Positions 7,613 to 16,032 of a stretch of DNA of 33,466 nt are shown here, piece by piece. Below the pieces are notes generated by a model. It saw only the letters and a program-made list of their open reading frames with translations, ran no database searches and had not been told where the DNA came from. The first letter of the stretch is position 1; each line of letters opens with the position of its first letter. The DNA is from Ignavibacteriota bacterium (GTDB lineage Bacteria > Bacteroidota > Ignavibacteria > UBA10030): positions 1 through 33,466 of the forward strand of contig RPQN01000025.1 of the NCBI GenBank assembly GCA_003819715.1. The letters run 5' to 3'. The position numbers were made by a program, and so were the translations under genes.

Positions 7613-8758
7613 ATGAAGAAGATGCTAGCAGTTTCTACACTTCTCATTCTTCTTGGATTAACGACTGCCGTTGGTCAAGGAAAATTCAGCGGTTACATGT
7701 TCGGGGATTACTATTATAATGTAGGGCGGGACGCAAGTATTCCGAGCTCGAACATCGCCAGCCCGGCTGGGACAACTGCGTATCAAGCATTCCAATTACG
7801 CCGCATTTACTTCGCGTACGATAACGATATTTCCGAGCAATTCACCACTCGCTTCCGTCTTGAAGCCGATCAGGCAGCTGCCACAAGTGCTCCAACCGCT
7901 TCGGGCGATGTTCTTCCCAGCGGCAAGGTCGGTGTATTTGTGAAAGACGCGTACTTGATGTGGAAAAATGTTTTCGGCGGCAGCAATCTGATTTTCGGCG
8001 TCCAGCCGACTCCCGCCTATGATGTTTCAGAGGGAGCGTGGGGATACCGGTCGCTTGAAAAGACGATTATGGATTTGCGCGGGACAGTTCCTTCGCGCGA
8101 TCTCGGAATTTCGTTAAAAGGAAAAATTACGAGCGACGGAATGATCAATTACTGGGCAATGTTTGCTAATGGAAGCGGCAACAATGTGGAAATAGATAAA
8201 TACAAACGGTACTATGCCCATATTCAATTGAAACCCGTGACGAATCTTCAGGCCACACTCTACGTCGATTACAAAGATGCAGTGGATATTCTCAATACTT
8301 ACACAAAAAATACTGTCAGCAACAGCGCGGTAACAACTGCGTTGTTTCTTGGATACAGCGAGCCGTTCAGTTATAACATCGGCGTCGAAGCTTTTGTACA
8401 ATCCATTTCTAATGCTCTCAAGGATACATCCGCAAAATCCTATGCGGCAAAATCCACTATGGGTTTCTCTGTGTTTGGCTCTTATAACATCCTGCCTGAG
8501 CTTGCAATTGTTGCCCGTTATGACAATTTCAACCCAAGCACGGACGACAAGGGAAAAGATCCCGTTGCAGTCACCGCCGCTGTCGCAAATGCGAATTTAT
8601 CCCGCAATTATATTATTGCCGGATTTTCATGGAAAGTCGACAAGAACGTCTCAATTATGCCCAATGTTTTGTATGAGACCTACGAAACACCGAAGGGCGG
8701 AAAAGCGATAAATGCTTCTACGACTGCTCGTCTCACCGCATATTATGTTTTTCTCTAA
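7613..8758 (+). CDS. Outer-membrane porin, phosphate-selective porin O/P-like
   Basis: This 381-residue protein has a signal peptide (MKKMLAVSTLLILLGLTTAVGQ). The body of alternating hydrophobic beta strands has features of the Porin_O_P family: FQLRRIYFAYDNDISEQFTTRFRLEAD near the N-terminus, YLMWKNVFGGSNLIFGVQPTPAY, and a terminal strand ending in an aromatic/hydrophobic pair (TARLTAYYVFL). Porins of this type form outer-membrane channels, with OprP/OprO of Pseudomonas selective for phosphate and polyphosphate. Placement directly before pstSCAB supports a role in bringing phosphate into the periplasm; selectivity is inferred, not shown. A perfect hairpin separates it from pstS1. An AAAGGA site lies 10 bases before the ATG. 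Confidence 0.85.
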   Translation: MKKMLAVSTLLILLGLTTAVGQGKFSGYMFGDYYYNVGRDASIPSSNIASPAGTTAYQAFQLRRIYFAYDNDISEQFTTRFRLEADQAAATSAPTASGDVLPSGKVGVFVKDAYLMWKNVFGGSNLIFGVQPTPAYDVSEGAWGYRSLEKTIMDLRGTVPSRDLGISLKGKITSDGMINYWAMFANGSGNNVEIDKYKRYYAHIQLKPVTNLQATLYVDYKDAVDILNTYTKNTVSNSAVTTALFLGYSEPFSYNIGVEAFVQSISNALKDTSAKSYAAKSTMGFSVFGSYNILPELAIVARYDNFNPSTDDKGKDPVAVTAAVANANLSRNYIIAGFSWKVDKNVSIMPNVLYETYETPKGGKAINASTTARLTAYYVFL

Positions 8759-8770
8759 TCAATAATTATT

Positions 8771-8802
8771 AGAATCCCGAAGTCTGGTGATTTCGGGATT
8801 CT
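8771..8802 (+). promoter_or_regulatory. Perfect 11-bp stem-loop between porin and pstS1
   Basis: AGAATCCCGAA (8771-8781) pairs perfectly with TTCGGGATTCT (8792-8802) around a 10-base loop. No T-run follows, so it is more likely an mRNA-processing or stability element, or a partial attenuator, than a full terminator. The pstS1 ribosome site (AAGGAG) begins 7 bases after the stem. Confidence 0.55.
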
Positions 8803-8820
8803 TAACCTAAGGAGATGAAG

Positions 8821-9852
8821 ATGAAATTTACAAAGATATGTATGAGTCTGGCGCTTGTGGTGGTCCTTTTCGGCACTACGCTTGCACAGATGAAACTTAA
8901 TGGCGCTGGTGCCACATTCCCGTACGTCATTTATTCAAAATGGTTCGACGTGTACAGCAAACAACATGGCGTGCAATTCAATTATCAATCTATTGGCAGT
9001 GGTGGCGGCATCAAGGCGGTGACAGATGGAACAGTAGACTTTGGTGCTTCCGATGCCGCGTTGTCTGATGGACAATTGAATACCATCAAAGAAAAGCAAG
9101 GATCAGATGTCCTGCATATACCAACCGTAATGGGCGCAGTGGTGGTGACGTATAACCTTCCGGGAGCAGGCAAAGACCTTCGCTTGTCTCCAGATGTACT
9201 TGCTAAAATTTTTCTCGGTCAGGTGAGAAACTGGAATGACCAATCGATCGCCCAGATCAATCCGGGAAAAACCCTGCCCAATGTACCGATTATCGTTGCG
9301 CATCGTTCGGACGGAAGCGGCACAACAAATATCTTCACGGATTATTTGAATAAGGTCAGCAAAACGTGGGCCGTGAATATTGGCAAAGGGACATCGGTCA
9401 ACTGGCCGATTGGTCTTGGCGGTAAAGGGAACGAGGGGGTTGCCGGTTTGGTGAAACAATCGGAAGGCGCAATAGGATATGTCGAATTAGCCTACGCTGT
9501 CCAAAACGGATTATCGTATGCTTCCATGCAAAATAAAGAAGGGAACTTTATCGTACCAAATTTTGACGCGGTTTCGGCTGCAGCTGCAGGCGTATCGAAG
9601 AATATGCCGGAGGATTTCCGTATCTCTTTGACTGATGCACCGGGAAAAGATTCTTATCCTATCAGCGGATTTACCTGGTTGTTAATCTACAAAAACATGA
9701 AAGACAAGGGAAAAGCGCAGGAGATTGTCAGGTTTTTGAAATGGGCAATGGAGGATGGTCAATCCTACGCGAAAGATCTTTATTATGCGCCGCTGCCGAA
9801 GGATGTCGTTAAACTGTGCGAAAAGAAAATTAACACGATCGTCACGAATTAA
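8821..9852 (+). CDS. pstS: Periplasmic phosphate-binding protein PstS (copy 1)
   Basis: This 343-residue protein has a signal peptide (MKFTKICMSLALVVVLFGTTLAQ) without a lipobox, so it is a soluble periplasmic protein. Classical PstS phosphate-pocket motifs are present: GAGATFPYVIYSKW, SIGSGGGI, VDFGASDAAL and RSDGSGTTNIF. It delivers inorganic phosphate to the PstCA channel. ATG 8821 was chosen because AAGGAG sits 6 bases upstream; the track's ATG at 8815 touches the ribosome site. Stem-loops on both sides could make this the most abundant segment of the operon transcript. It differs strongly from PstS2, which is a lipoprotein of a different subtype. Confidence 0.95.
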   Translation: MKFTKICMSLALVVVLFGTTLAQMKLNGAGATFPYVIYSKWFDVYSKQHGVQFNYQSIGSGGGIKAVTDGTVDFGASDAALSDGQLNTIKEKQGSDVLHIPTVMGAVVVTYNLPGAGKDLRLSPDVLAKIFLGQVRNWNDQSIAQINPGKTLPNVPIIVAHRSDGSGTTNIFTDYLNKVSKTWAVNIGKGTSVNWPIGLGGKGNEGVAGLVKQSEGAIGYVELAYAVQNGLSYASMQNKEGNFIVPNFDAVSAAAAGVSKNMPEDFRISLTDAPGKDSYPISGFTWLLIYKNMKDKGKAQEIVRFLKWAMEDGQSYAKDLYYAPLPKDVVKLCEKKINTIVTN

Positions 9853-9904
9853 TTTCGCAGAATAGTTCCTTGGGTGGAAACACCGACTATGACTGCGCAA
9901 CGGC

Positions 9905-9938
9905 CGGGTGGTGACAAACGGTGGATTGTTACCACCCG
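9905..9938 (+). promoter_or_regulatory. 13-bp stem-loop between pstS1 and pstC1
   Basis: CGGGTGGTGACAA (9905-9917) pairs with TTGTTACCACCCG (9926-9938), with one G-U pair and an 8-base loop. It lies 52 bases after the pstS1 stop and before the pstC1 ATG. Such intercistronic hairpins commonly protect upstream mRNA or reduce read-through, matching the need for excess binding protein over channel subunits. Confidence 0.6.
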
Positions 9939-9955
9939 TTGTTCTATCAGAGATC

Positions 9956-10879
9956 ATGAGACAAACAAACATCAATATTGGGGACAGAATATTTAAGAAC
10001 ATGACAATGTTCTTTGCGATTATTGTGTTCGGACTTGTATTCCTTATGGCATACGAGATGATCCGTGGATCAGAATTATCACTTCAAAAGTTCGGATGGA
10101 AATTTCTGAGCGGTACCGTGTGGGACCCGGTTGCGGATGTGTACGGGGCTCTTCCCTATATCTATGGCACATTGACTTCCTCCTTTTTGGCAATGGTATT
10201 GGCATTTCCATTAAGCATCGGGATTGCAATTTTTCTCTCCGAACTCGCACCTCCATGGATCGAACGCCCTGTTTCCTTTATGGTCGAACTGCTTGCCGCC
10301 ATTCCAAGTATTGTGTACGGTCTCTGGGGAATATTCGTTCTTGTGCCGTGGCTGCGCACGTCTGTCGAGCCATTTCTTATCAAACATCTTGGCAGCCTGC
10401 CTTTTTTCAAAGGTGCGCCGTACGGATTTGGTATGCTCGCAGCAGGAATAATATTGGCCATTATGATACTCCCTATCATCTCCTCTATTTCACGGGATGT
10501 GCTCCGGGCAATTCCAAACTCGCAGCGGGAAGCTGCCCTTGCCATTGGCGCAACAAGATGGGAATCGACAAAGATCATCCTTGCTGGCGGAAAATCCGGC
10601 CTTCTCGGCGCGGCATTGCTCGGCCTCGGCCGCGCCGTCGGCGAAACGATGGCAGTCACGATGGTGATCGGCAACCGGGCTGAAATCTCCGCGTCACTTC
10701 TTGATCCGGGCCATTCCATGGCAAGTGTCATCGCAAACGAATTTGCCGAAGCAACGACAGCGCTGTATTCAAGCTCTCTTATAGAGATTGCACTCATTCT
10801 CTTTGCGGTTACGATTATTCTGAATGTTATTGCACGATTGATTGTCTGGAGTATCACCAAGAAATTTAAAACGACATGA
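9956..10879 (+). CDS. pstC: Phosphate ABC transporter permease PstC (copy 1)
   Basis: This 307-residue protein has about six hydrophobic helices and the EAA loop that contacts the ATPase ([20 protein letters not shown]), followed by GLGRAVGETMAVTMVIGN, all characteristic of PstC. It forms the inner-membrane channel with PstA. The start is ATG 9956 (MRQTNINIGD); the track's GTG at 9908 falls inside the intercistronic hairpin and adds an implausible extension. The stop overlaps the start of pstA1 by 4 bases (ATGA), implying translational coupling. Confidence 0.93.
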   Translation: MRQTNINIGDRIFKNMTMFFAIIVFGLVFLMAYEMIRGSELSLQKFGWKFLSGTVWDPVADVYGALPYIYGTLTSSFLAMVLAFPLSIGIAIFLSELAPPWIERPVSFMVELLAAIPSIVYGLWGIFVLVPWLRTSVEPFLIKHLGSLPFFKGAPYGFGMLAAGIILAIMILPIISSISRDVLRAIPNSQREAALAIGATRWESTKIILAGGKSGLLGAALLGLGRAVGETMAVTMVIGNRAEISASLLDPGHSMASVIANEFAEATTALYSSSLIEIALILFAVTIILNVIARLIVWSITKKFKTT

Positions 10880-11739
10880 AGAAAATAAATTATGAAAAAT
10901 ATCATTGGCGGAAGATAAAAAGCACAACGATGACCGCGCTTTCCATCATGAGCGTTGTCATTGCTGTTATTCCGCTGTTTCTTATTTTCTTTTATACGCT
11001 TGCACAGGGAATCAGCGCTCTGAATCTCGATTTCTTTATTCACATGCCAAAGCCCGTCGGCGAAACTGGCGGCGGTATGGCAAACGCACTAATGGGAACT
11101 GCAATTCTCATCGGGTTAGGATGCCTCTTCGGATTGCCCGTCAGCATTTTTGCCGGCATCTACCTTGCAGAGCATGGCAATAACACGTTCGGGCAAATAG
11201 TAAGATTTTTCACCGATGTTCTCAGCGGCATTCCCTCCATCGTCGTTGGTGTCGTTGCATATATTTTAGTTGTCGTTCCGATGAAACAATACTCAGCGCT
11301 TGCAGGAGGTGTCGCACTCGGTATTCTCATGATCCCTACAGCCACTCGCACCACGGAAGAAATGATCCGGCTTGTACCTCACTCGCTGCGGGAAGCTGCG
11401 CTGGCAATCGGCCTCCCGCAATGGAAAACGACCTTGAGAATTATTCTCCCGACCGCGCTGAAAGGCATAACGACCGGTGTCCTTCTTGCCATCGCCCGTG
11501 CGGCGGGCGAAACTGCACCGCTGCTGTTTACTGCGCTGGGTAACCGGTTCTGGTCAACCGATCTCGGTCATCCCATGGCATCGTTGACCGTTTTTATTTA
11601 CGATTATGCTAAGGCTCCATTTGAAGACTGGAACAGGCAGGCCTGGGGCGCGGCATTTGTACTGATCGTACTTATTTTCATCGTCAACATGACGTTCCGT
11701 TTTGTCACCCGCGGGCGTTATGGTGATCATCAGAATTAA
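10876..11739 (+). CDS. pstA: Phosphate ABC transporter permease PstA (copy 1)
   Basis: This 287-residue inner-membrane permease has the PstA pattern: an N-terminal transmembrane helix, then [51 protein letters not shown], an EAA loop ([22 protein letters not shown]) and [18 protein letters not shown]. It pairs with PstC1. It overlaps pstC1 by the ATGA tetranucleotide, and pstB1 follows after 10 bases. Confidence 0.93.
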   Translation: MKKINYEKYHWRKIKSTTMTALSIMSVVIAVIPLFLIFFYTLAQGISALNLDFFIHMPKPVGETGGGMANALMGTAILIGLGCLFGLPVSIFAGIYLAEHGNNTFGQIVRFFTDVLSGIPSIVVGVVAYILVVVPMKQYSALAGGVALGILMIPTATRTTEEMIRLVPHSLREAALAIGLPQWKTTLRIILPTALKGITTGVLLAIARAAGETAPLLFTALGNRFWSTDLGHPMASLTVFIYDYAKAPFEDWNRQAWGAAFVLIVLIFIVNMTFRFVTRGRYGDHQN

Positions 11740-11749
11740 GGGAACCGTA

Positions 11750-12547
11750 ATGATAGAGACCCTCCAAAAGTTTTCACCAGCAATTGTATCACATAAAATG
11801 GACCTCAAACTCGAAGCGAAAACCGTAAATGCCTTCTTTGGAAAAACACAGGCATTGCAAAATGTATCACTCTCGATAGAAAAGAACCATGTCGTCGCAA
11901 TCATAGGTCCATCCGGCTGTGGCAAGTCGACGTTTCTTCGATGCTTGAATAGAATGCATGAAGTGGCAGGCGGAACGATGAACGGAACTATTTTGCTCGA
12001 TGGCAAAGATATTCACGAGAATGACCCGGTGAATCTCAGGCGGCGGGTCGGCATGGTATTTCAAAAGGCCAATCCCTTTCCGACGATGTCGATCTTTGAC
12101 AATGTCGCCGCCGGTCTTCGGTTGAACGGCATGGCACACAACGGCCATATTGCGGAGATAGTTGAACGAAGCCTTCAGCAGGCAGCACTCTGGAATGAAG
12201 TGAAGGATTCACTTTCAAAAAACGGCATGAGCATTTCCGGAGGGCAGCAGCAGCGCTTATGTATCGCCCGCGCCCTTGCCGTCAATCCGGAAGTACTTCT
12301 CATGGATGAACCTGCCAGCGCGCTCGATCCCATCCCAACAGCAAAAATTGAAGAATTGATTTATGAGTTGAAGAAGGACTATACTATCATCATTGTAACA
12401 CACAACATGCAGCAGGCGGCGCGCGTGAGCGATGAGACAGCGTTCTTTTATCTGGGTGAAATCATTGAATTTGACAATACGAAGAAAATCTTCACTGCGC
12501 CGTCGATCAAGCAAACGGAAGATTACGTTACGGGAAGATTCGGATAA
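11750..12547 (+). CDS. pstB: Phosphate ABC transporter ATPase PstB (copy 1, all motifs intact)
   Basis: This 265-residue ATPase has a complete motif set: Walker [11 protein letters not shown]-loop in [12 protein letters not shown], signature SISGGQQQR, Walker B VLLMDEP, D-loop SALD and H-loop VTHNMQQAA. It should therefore work as an ordinary PstB homodimer, in contrast to the pair in operon 2. The start is ATG 11750 (MIETLQKF), preceded by AAGGGA; the track's start at 11702 lies inside pstA1. The protein has about 20 extra N-terminal residues before the typical PstB start. Confidence 0.95.
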   Translation: MIETLQKFSPAIVSHKMDLKLEAKTVNAFFGKTQALQNVSLSIEKNHVVAIIGPSGCGKSTFLRCLNRMHEVAGGTMNGTILLDGKDIHENDPVNLRRRVGMVFQKANPFPTMSIFDNVAAGLRLNGMAHNGHIAEIVERSLQQAALWNEVKDSLSKNGMSISGGQQQRLCIARALAVNPEVLLMDEPASALDPIPTAKIEELIYELKKDYTIIIVTHNMQQAARVSDETAFFYLGEIIEFDNTKKIFTAPSIKQTEDYVTGRFG

Positions 12548-12562
12548 GGAAGAGGAATTATT

Positions 12563-13225
12563 ATGGAACGGCATTTTCAGCATGAGCTCGAAGGCGTAAA
12601 AACAAATCTCATCAAAATGGGAAGTGCTGTTGAAGAAAACATTAACAATGCGGTCATTGCAATTCTGGAGCGGAATGAAGTCATTGCAGCAAAGGTGATC
12701 GAGAGCGACAAACGAATCGATACACTCGAAATCGAGATAGACAATGCGATCATCGATATGCTGGCACTGCAGCAGCCGGTCGCGAGCGATCTCCGATTTA
12801 TTATTGCGGCACAAAAGATCAATAACGATCTCGAGCGCATCGGCGATCATGCCGTCAACCTTGCTGAATCAGCATTGACACTCCAGAAAAGCAAGAAATT
12901 GGAATCACTTTTAGAGATTCCTCAGATGGTCTCGGCAACGAAACTGATGCTGAAGTATGCCCTTGATAGTTTCATCCTCCTCGACCCAAAAATGGCGCGT
13001 ATAGTGCTGGAAACGGATGACCAAATCGATGAGTGGAATCGTTCTATGACAACGAACGTCATTGAACTTTTAAAAAACGATAAACAGTTGATCGAACCAG
13101 GCCTTGCACTCATCCGTATCAGCCAAAATCTGGAACGTGTGGCAGATATGGCCACAAATATTGCAGAAGAAGTAATTTTTCATATACAAGCACTGGTCGT
13201 AAAGCATCACGCCGAAGAGATATAG
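12563..13225 (+). CDS. phoU: Phosphate-signalling protein PhoU (copy 1)
   Basis: This 220-residue all-helical protein is built of two PhoU three-helix repeats with the characteristic metal-binding E/DxxxD motifs, for example DTLEIEIDNAIIDMLALQQP, ASDLRFIIAAQKINNDLERIGDHAVN and ISQNLERVADMATNIAEEVIF. PhoU links Pst transport state to the PhoR/PhoB two-component system and to intracellular phosphate homeostasis. It is the last gene of operon 1, 15 bases after pstB1, with AGAGGAA as ribosome site. It is very similar to PhoU2. Confidence 0.95.
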   Translation: MERHFQHELEGVKTNLIKMGSAVEENINNAVIAILERNEVIAAKVIESDKRIDTLEIEIDNAIIDMLALQQPVASDLRFIIAAQKINNDLERIGDHAVNLAESALTLQKSKKLESLLEIPQMVSATKLMLKYALDSFILLDPKMARIVLETDDQIDEWNRSMTTNVIELLKNDKQLIEPGLALIRISQNLERVADMATNIAEEVIFHIQALVVKHHAEEI

Positions 13226-13308
13226 GGCCGGGCTCTCCTCATTCCTTTTTTCCTCCTTTGCTTAGCCGTTATTCGGTGAATCTGCCTGATATCTGTCCAC
13301 TCTATTTG

Positions 13309-13347
13309 TTAACAATTTCTTAACACCACTGTTACAGAATGTTTACC
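13309..13347 (+). promoter_or_regulatory. Pho box: four hexamer repeats at exact 11-bp period
   Basis: TTAACA (13309), TTAACA (13320), GTTACA (13331) and TTTACC (13342) are spaced exactly 11 bases apart, so they lie on one face of the helix. PhoB-family sites in other phyla have the same 11-bp periodicity, and the hexamer resembles the Bacillus TTAACA-type and cyanobacterial CTTAACCT-type boxes. The last repeat abuts the -7 element of the pstS2 promoter, as expected for an activator site replacing the -33 element. Confidence 0.75.
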
Positions 13348-13355
13348 TATATTTG
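13348..13355 (+). promoter_or_regulatory. -7 promoter element TATATTTG of pst operon 2
   Basis: TATATTTG is a perfect match to the Bacteroidota -7 consensus TAnnTTTG. It lies 48 bases upstream of the pstS2 ATG and immediately after the Pho box. A transcription start near 13362 is expected. Confidence 0.65.
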
Positions 13356-13403
13356 AAACATAAAATATCGAACAATATGACCATACTGTAAAGGAACATT
13401 CAA

Positions 13404-14288
13404 ATGACTAAATCAACCAGCATTATCGTTTCAGCCGTGCTCGGGCTGCTGCTCTTCAGCGGGTGTGCGCGGAAAAGCGGTGATCAATCGAATTCCGTGC
13501 AAATTAAAGGTTCCGATACCATGGTGAACCTCGGCCAGGCTTGGGCAGAAGCGTATATGAAGCAAAATCCCGGCATGTCCATTGCCGTGACCGGAGGCGG
13601 ATCCGGAACCGGTATTACCTCTCTCATTAATAATACGTGCGACATTGCAGAAGTGTCGCGTGAGATGAAGCAGAGCGAAGTCGATCTCATCGCATCTAAA
13701 GGCGCGGCCCCATTGAAACTGATCGTTGCCCTGGACGGCCTTGCGGTTGTGGTCAGCCCTGAAAATAAAATTTCTGAACTGACGATAGACCAGCTCGCCG
13801 ATATATTCACCGGAAAAATCAAGAACTGGAAAGAACTCGGCGGGCGGGATGCAAAGATTGTCCTCCTCTCAAGGGAAGTAAATTCCGGGACCCATGTGTA
13901 TTTTAAAGAACACGTCCTCCGCCATGGCAAATCCGACGGCAAGGAAGAATTTGCAGCAGAAGCGCTGCTCCTCTCAAGTTCACAGGCCATTGCCGACGAG
14001 GTATCGCAGAACCAGGATGCCATCGGCTATTACGGAATGGGGTATATCACCTCGAAAGAAAAAGCGCTGAAGGTTGCGAAGGATAAAAATTCTCCTTTTG
14101 AAGCTCCGACGATGGAGAACGTTATCAGCGGCGCCTATCCCATCTCGCGGCCGTTGCTGATGTATACCAAAGGCGATCCAAAGGGATTGGCAAAAGCATT
14201 TATCGATTTTGTGCTTTCTTCTGCAGGCCAGGAAGTGGTGAAGAAGCTGGATTTTGTGCCGGTGCAACCCCTGAAACAAAGTAAGTAA
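13404..14288 (+). CDS. pstS: Phosphate-binding lipoprotein PstS (copy 2)
   Basis: This 294-residue protein has an N-terminal lipoprotein signal with lipobox LFSGC (Cys21), so it should be membrane anchored. Binding motifs are VQIKGSDTMVNLGQAW, TGGGSGTGITSLINNTCDIAEVSR and LSREVNSGTHVYFKEHVL, typical of the shorter PstS subfamily seen in Gram-positives, archaea and cyanobacteria. It starts operon 2 behind a clear Pho box. The two PstS proteins in the window are not recent duplicates, which suggests different affinities or locations. Confidence 0.94.
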   Translation: MTKSTSIIVSAVLGLLLFSGCARKSGDQSNSVQIKGSDTMVNLGQAWAEAYMKQNPGMSIAVTGGGSGTGITSLINNTCDIAEVSREMKQSEVDLIASKGAAPLKLIVALDGLAVVVSPENKISELTIDQLADIFTGKIKNWKELGGRDAKIVLLSREVNSGTHVYFKEHVLRHGKSDGKEEFAAEALLLSSSQAIADEVSQNQDAIGYYGMGYITSKEKALKVAKDKNSPFEAPTMENVISGAYPISRPLLMYTKGDPKGLAKAFIDFVLSSAGQEVVKKLDFVPVQPLKQSK

Positions 14289-14295
14289 CGCCGAA

Positions 14296-15168
14296 ATGCA
14301 CCTGCGAAAAGTAAAAGAGTTCATCATCGAACGGATGATTTTCCTCAGCGGCATCATGTCGATTATCATCGTCGCGTTGATTTTCATTTTTTTGCTCAAG
14401 GAAGGGCTGTCTATTTTCTGGAGGGTTCCGATTTCTGATTTTTTATTCGCGCGCAATTGGTACCCGATATCCGATCCCCCGCAATTCGGCATCCTGCCTC
14501 TCATCCTCGGATCGATTTTAGTCACGGCCGGGGCGGGAGTGATTTCCATTCCCATTGGAATCGCCAGCGCGCTTTTTATCGCAGAGATTGCCCCGCGTAA
14601 AACCAAGGAGGTTCTGAAAGCGGGCATCGAACTTCTTGCCGCAATTCCCTCCGTCGTGATCGGGTTTATCGGAATGGTGACGCTCGGCCCGTTTATAAAA
14701 GATCTCTTTCATCTATCAACCGGGCTCACAGCGCTTTCCGGGTCTATTACGCTCGCATTCATGGCGATGCCCACCATTGTGTCCATCGCCGAAGATGCCA
14801 TTACAGCGGTCCCCCGCCAGTACCGTGACGCTGCCATCGCCATGGGTGCAACAAAATGGCAGACCACGTGGCGCATTGTCGCCCATGCGGCGCGCCCCGG
14901 AATGGTTGCAGCCGTGATGCTCGGTATCGGCCGCGTGATCGGCGAGACGATGGCCGTCATGATGGTCACAGGGAATGCCGCATTAATACCGCATAGCATT
15001 CTTCAACCGGTGCGCACGTTAACGGCAACGGTTGCCGCGGAAATGGGCGAGACCGTGCAGGGCGGCGAGCATTATGCAGCGCTGTTCGCGATCGGTATTG
15101 TGTTATTCATTATTACATTCCTTATAAACGGCGTTGCCGATATTTATCTTCATAAAACAAAGAAATAA
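14296..15168 (+). CDS. pstC: Phosphate ABC transporter permease PstC (copy 2)
   Basis: This 290-residue inner-membrane permease has PstC motifs: IELLAAIPSVVIGFIGMVTLGP, the EAA loop (YRDAAIAMGATKWQTTWRIVAHAA), and GIGRVIGETMAVMMVTGN. It begins 7 bases after pstS2. It is clearly homologous to PstC1 but diverged, so operon 2 is not a simple recent duplication of operon 1. No strong ribosome site is seen, which is compatible with coupling to pstS2. Confidence 0.93.
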   Translation: MHLRKVKEFIIERMIFLSGIMSIIIVALIFIFLLKEGLSIFWRVPISDFLFARNWYPISDPPQFGILPLILGSILVTAGAGVISIPIGIASALFIAEIAPRKTKEVLKAGIELLAAIPSVVIGFIGMVTLGPFIKDLFHLSTGLTALSGSITLAFMAMPTIVSIAEDAITAVPRQYRDAAIAMGATKWQTTWRIVAHAARPGMVAAVMLGIGRVIGETMAVMMVTGNAALIPHSILQPVRTLTATVAAEMGETVQGGEHYAALFAIGIVLFIITFLINGVADIYLHKTKK

Positions 15169-15186
15169 GATTTCCGGAATGATGAG

Positions 15187-16032
15187 ATGAACGTTCAGGT
15201 TGAACAAAAGATTGCATTCAGTATCCTCTTTCTCTGCACGCTGCTGGTGGTCGTGCCGGTACTGATCATTCTCGTCATCATCTTCGTGAAAGGTGCGGGC
15301 GCTCTCAATCTGGGGTTTTTATTTGAGATGCCCACGAATGGGATGACCGAAGGCGGAATTTTCCCGGCAATTTTAGGCACGTTGTACCTTGTCCTCGGAG
15401 CGCTCTTTTTTGCCGTGCCGCTCGGCGTCCTCTCTGCAATTTATCTCGTGGAGTACTCGCAGGAAACAGTGCTCAGCCGGATCGTGAAACTGGCCATTGT
15501 GAATCTTGCCGGAGTCCCATCGGTCGTGTACGGACTTTTCGGTCTGGGCATTTTTGTACTATTTTTAGGATTCGGCGCCTCTATCCTCTCCGGTTCGCTG
15601 ACGCTGGGTATTATGATCCTGCCGGTGATTATCACTTCATCCCGCGAAGCCCTGGAAAGTGTCCCGCAATCCTTCCGCATTGTCAGTTTATCACTCGGGG
15701 CGAGCAAATGGCAGACCATCCGGCATTCTGTCCTCCCACATGCGCTTCCCGGAATTCTTACAGGAACCATTCTCGGTATTGGAAGGGCTGCAGGGGAAAC
15801 CGCTCCGATTCTCTTCACCGTTGCCGCTTTTTATCTTCCAAAATTGCCGCAGTCCATGTTCGATCAGACGATGGCGCTTCCGTACCATTTGTACGTTATT
15901 TCCACGCAAGTCCCGGGCATACCGGAAACCATCCGTTACGGGACAGCCCTGGTGCTGCTGCTCCTGGTGCTGATCATGAATCTTGCCGCAATCATCCTCC
16001 GGTATCAATTTCGCAGGAGGAAAAAATGGTAG
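15187..16032 (+). CDS. pstA: Phosphate ABC transporter permease PstA (copy 2)
   Basis: This 281-residue inner-membrane permease has a first helix at about residues 10-33, AIYLVEYSQETVLSRIVKLA, AGVPSVVYGLFGLGIFVLFLG, the EAA loop (FRIVSLSLGASKWQTIRHSVLP) and [19 protein letters not shown]. It partners PstC2. Because PstC2 and PstA2 differ from each other, each could dock a different ATPase subunit, which fits the two unlike PstB proteins encoded next. Its stop overlaps the pstB2 start by 7 bases (ATGGTAG). Confidence 0.93.
   Translation: MNVQVEQKIAFSILFLCTLLVVVPVLIILVIIFVKGAGALNLGFLFEMPTNGMTEGGIFPAILGTLYLVLGALFFAVPLGVLSAIYLVEYSQETVLSRIVKLAIVNLAGVPSVVYGLFGLGIFVLFLGFGASILSGSLTLGIMILPVIITSSREALESVPQSFRIVSLSLGASKWQTIRHSVLPHALPGILTGTILGIGRAAGETAPILFTVAAFYLPKLPQSMFDQTMALPYHLYVISTQVPGIPETIRYGTALVLLLLVLIMNLAAIILRYQFRRRKKW

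Noticed and set aside
8800-8808. TTAACC before pstS1 as a Pho box
   Set aside because: It is a single hexamer with no 11-bp partners, and it overlaps the hairpin and ribosome-site region.
10162-11043. 293-codon antisense ORF across pstC1/pstA1
   Set aside because: It lies opposite well-supported transporter genes, and its composition is that of a reverse-frame shadow.
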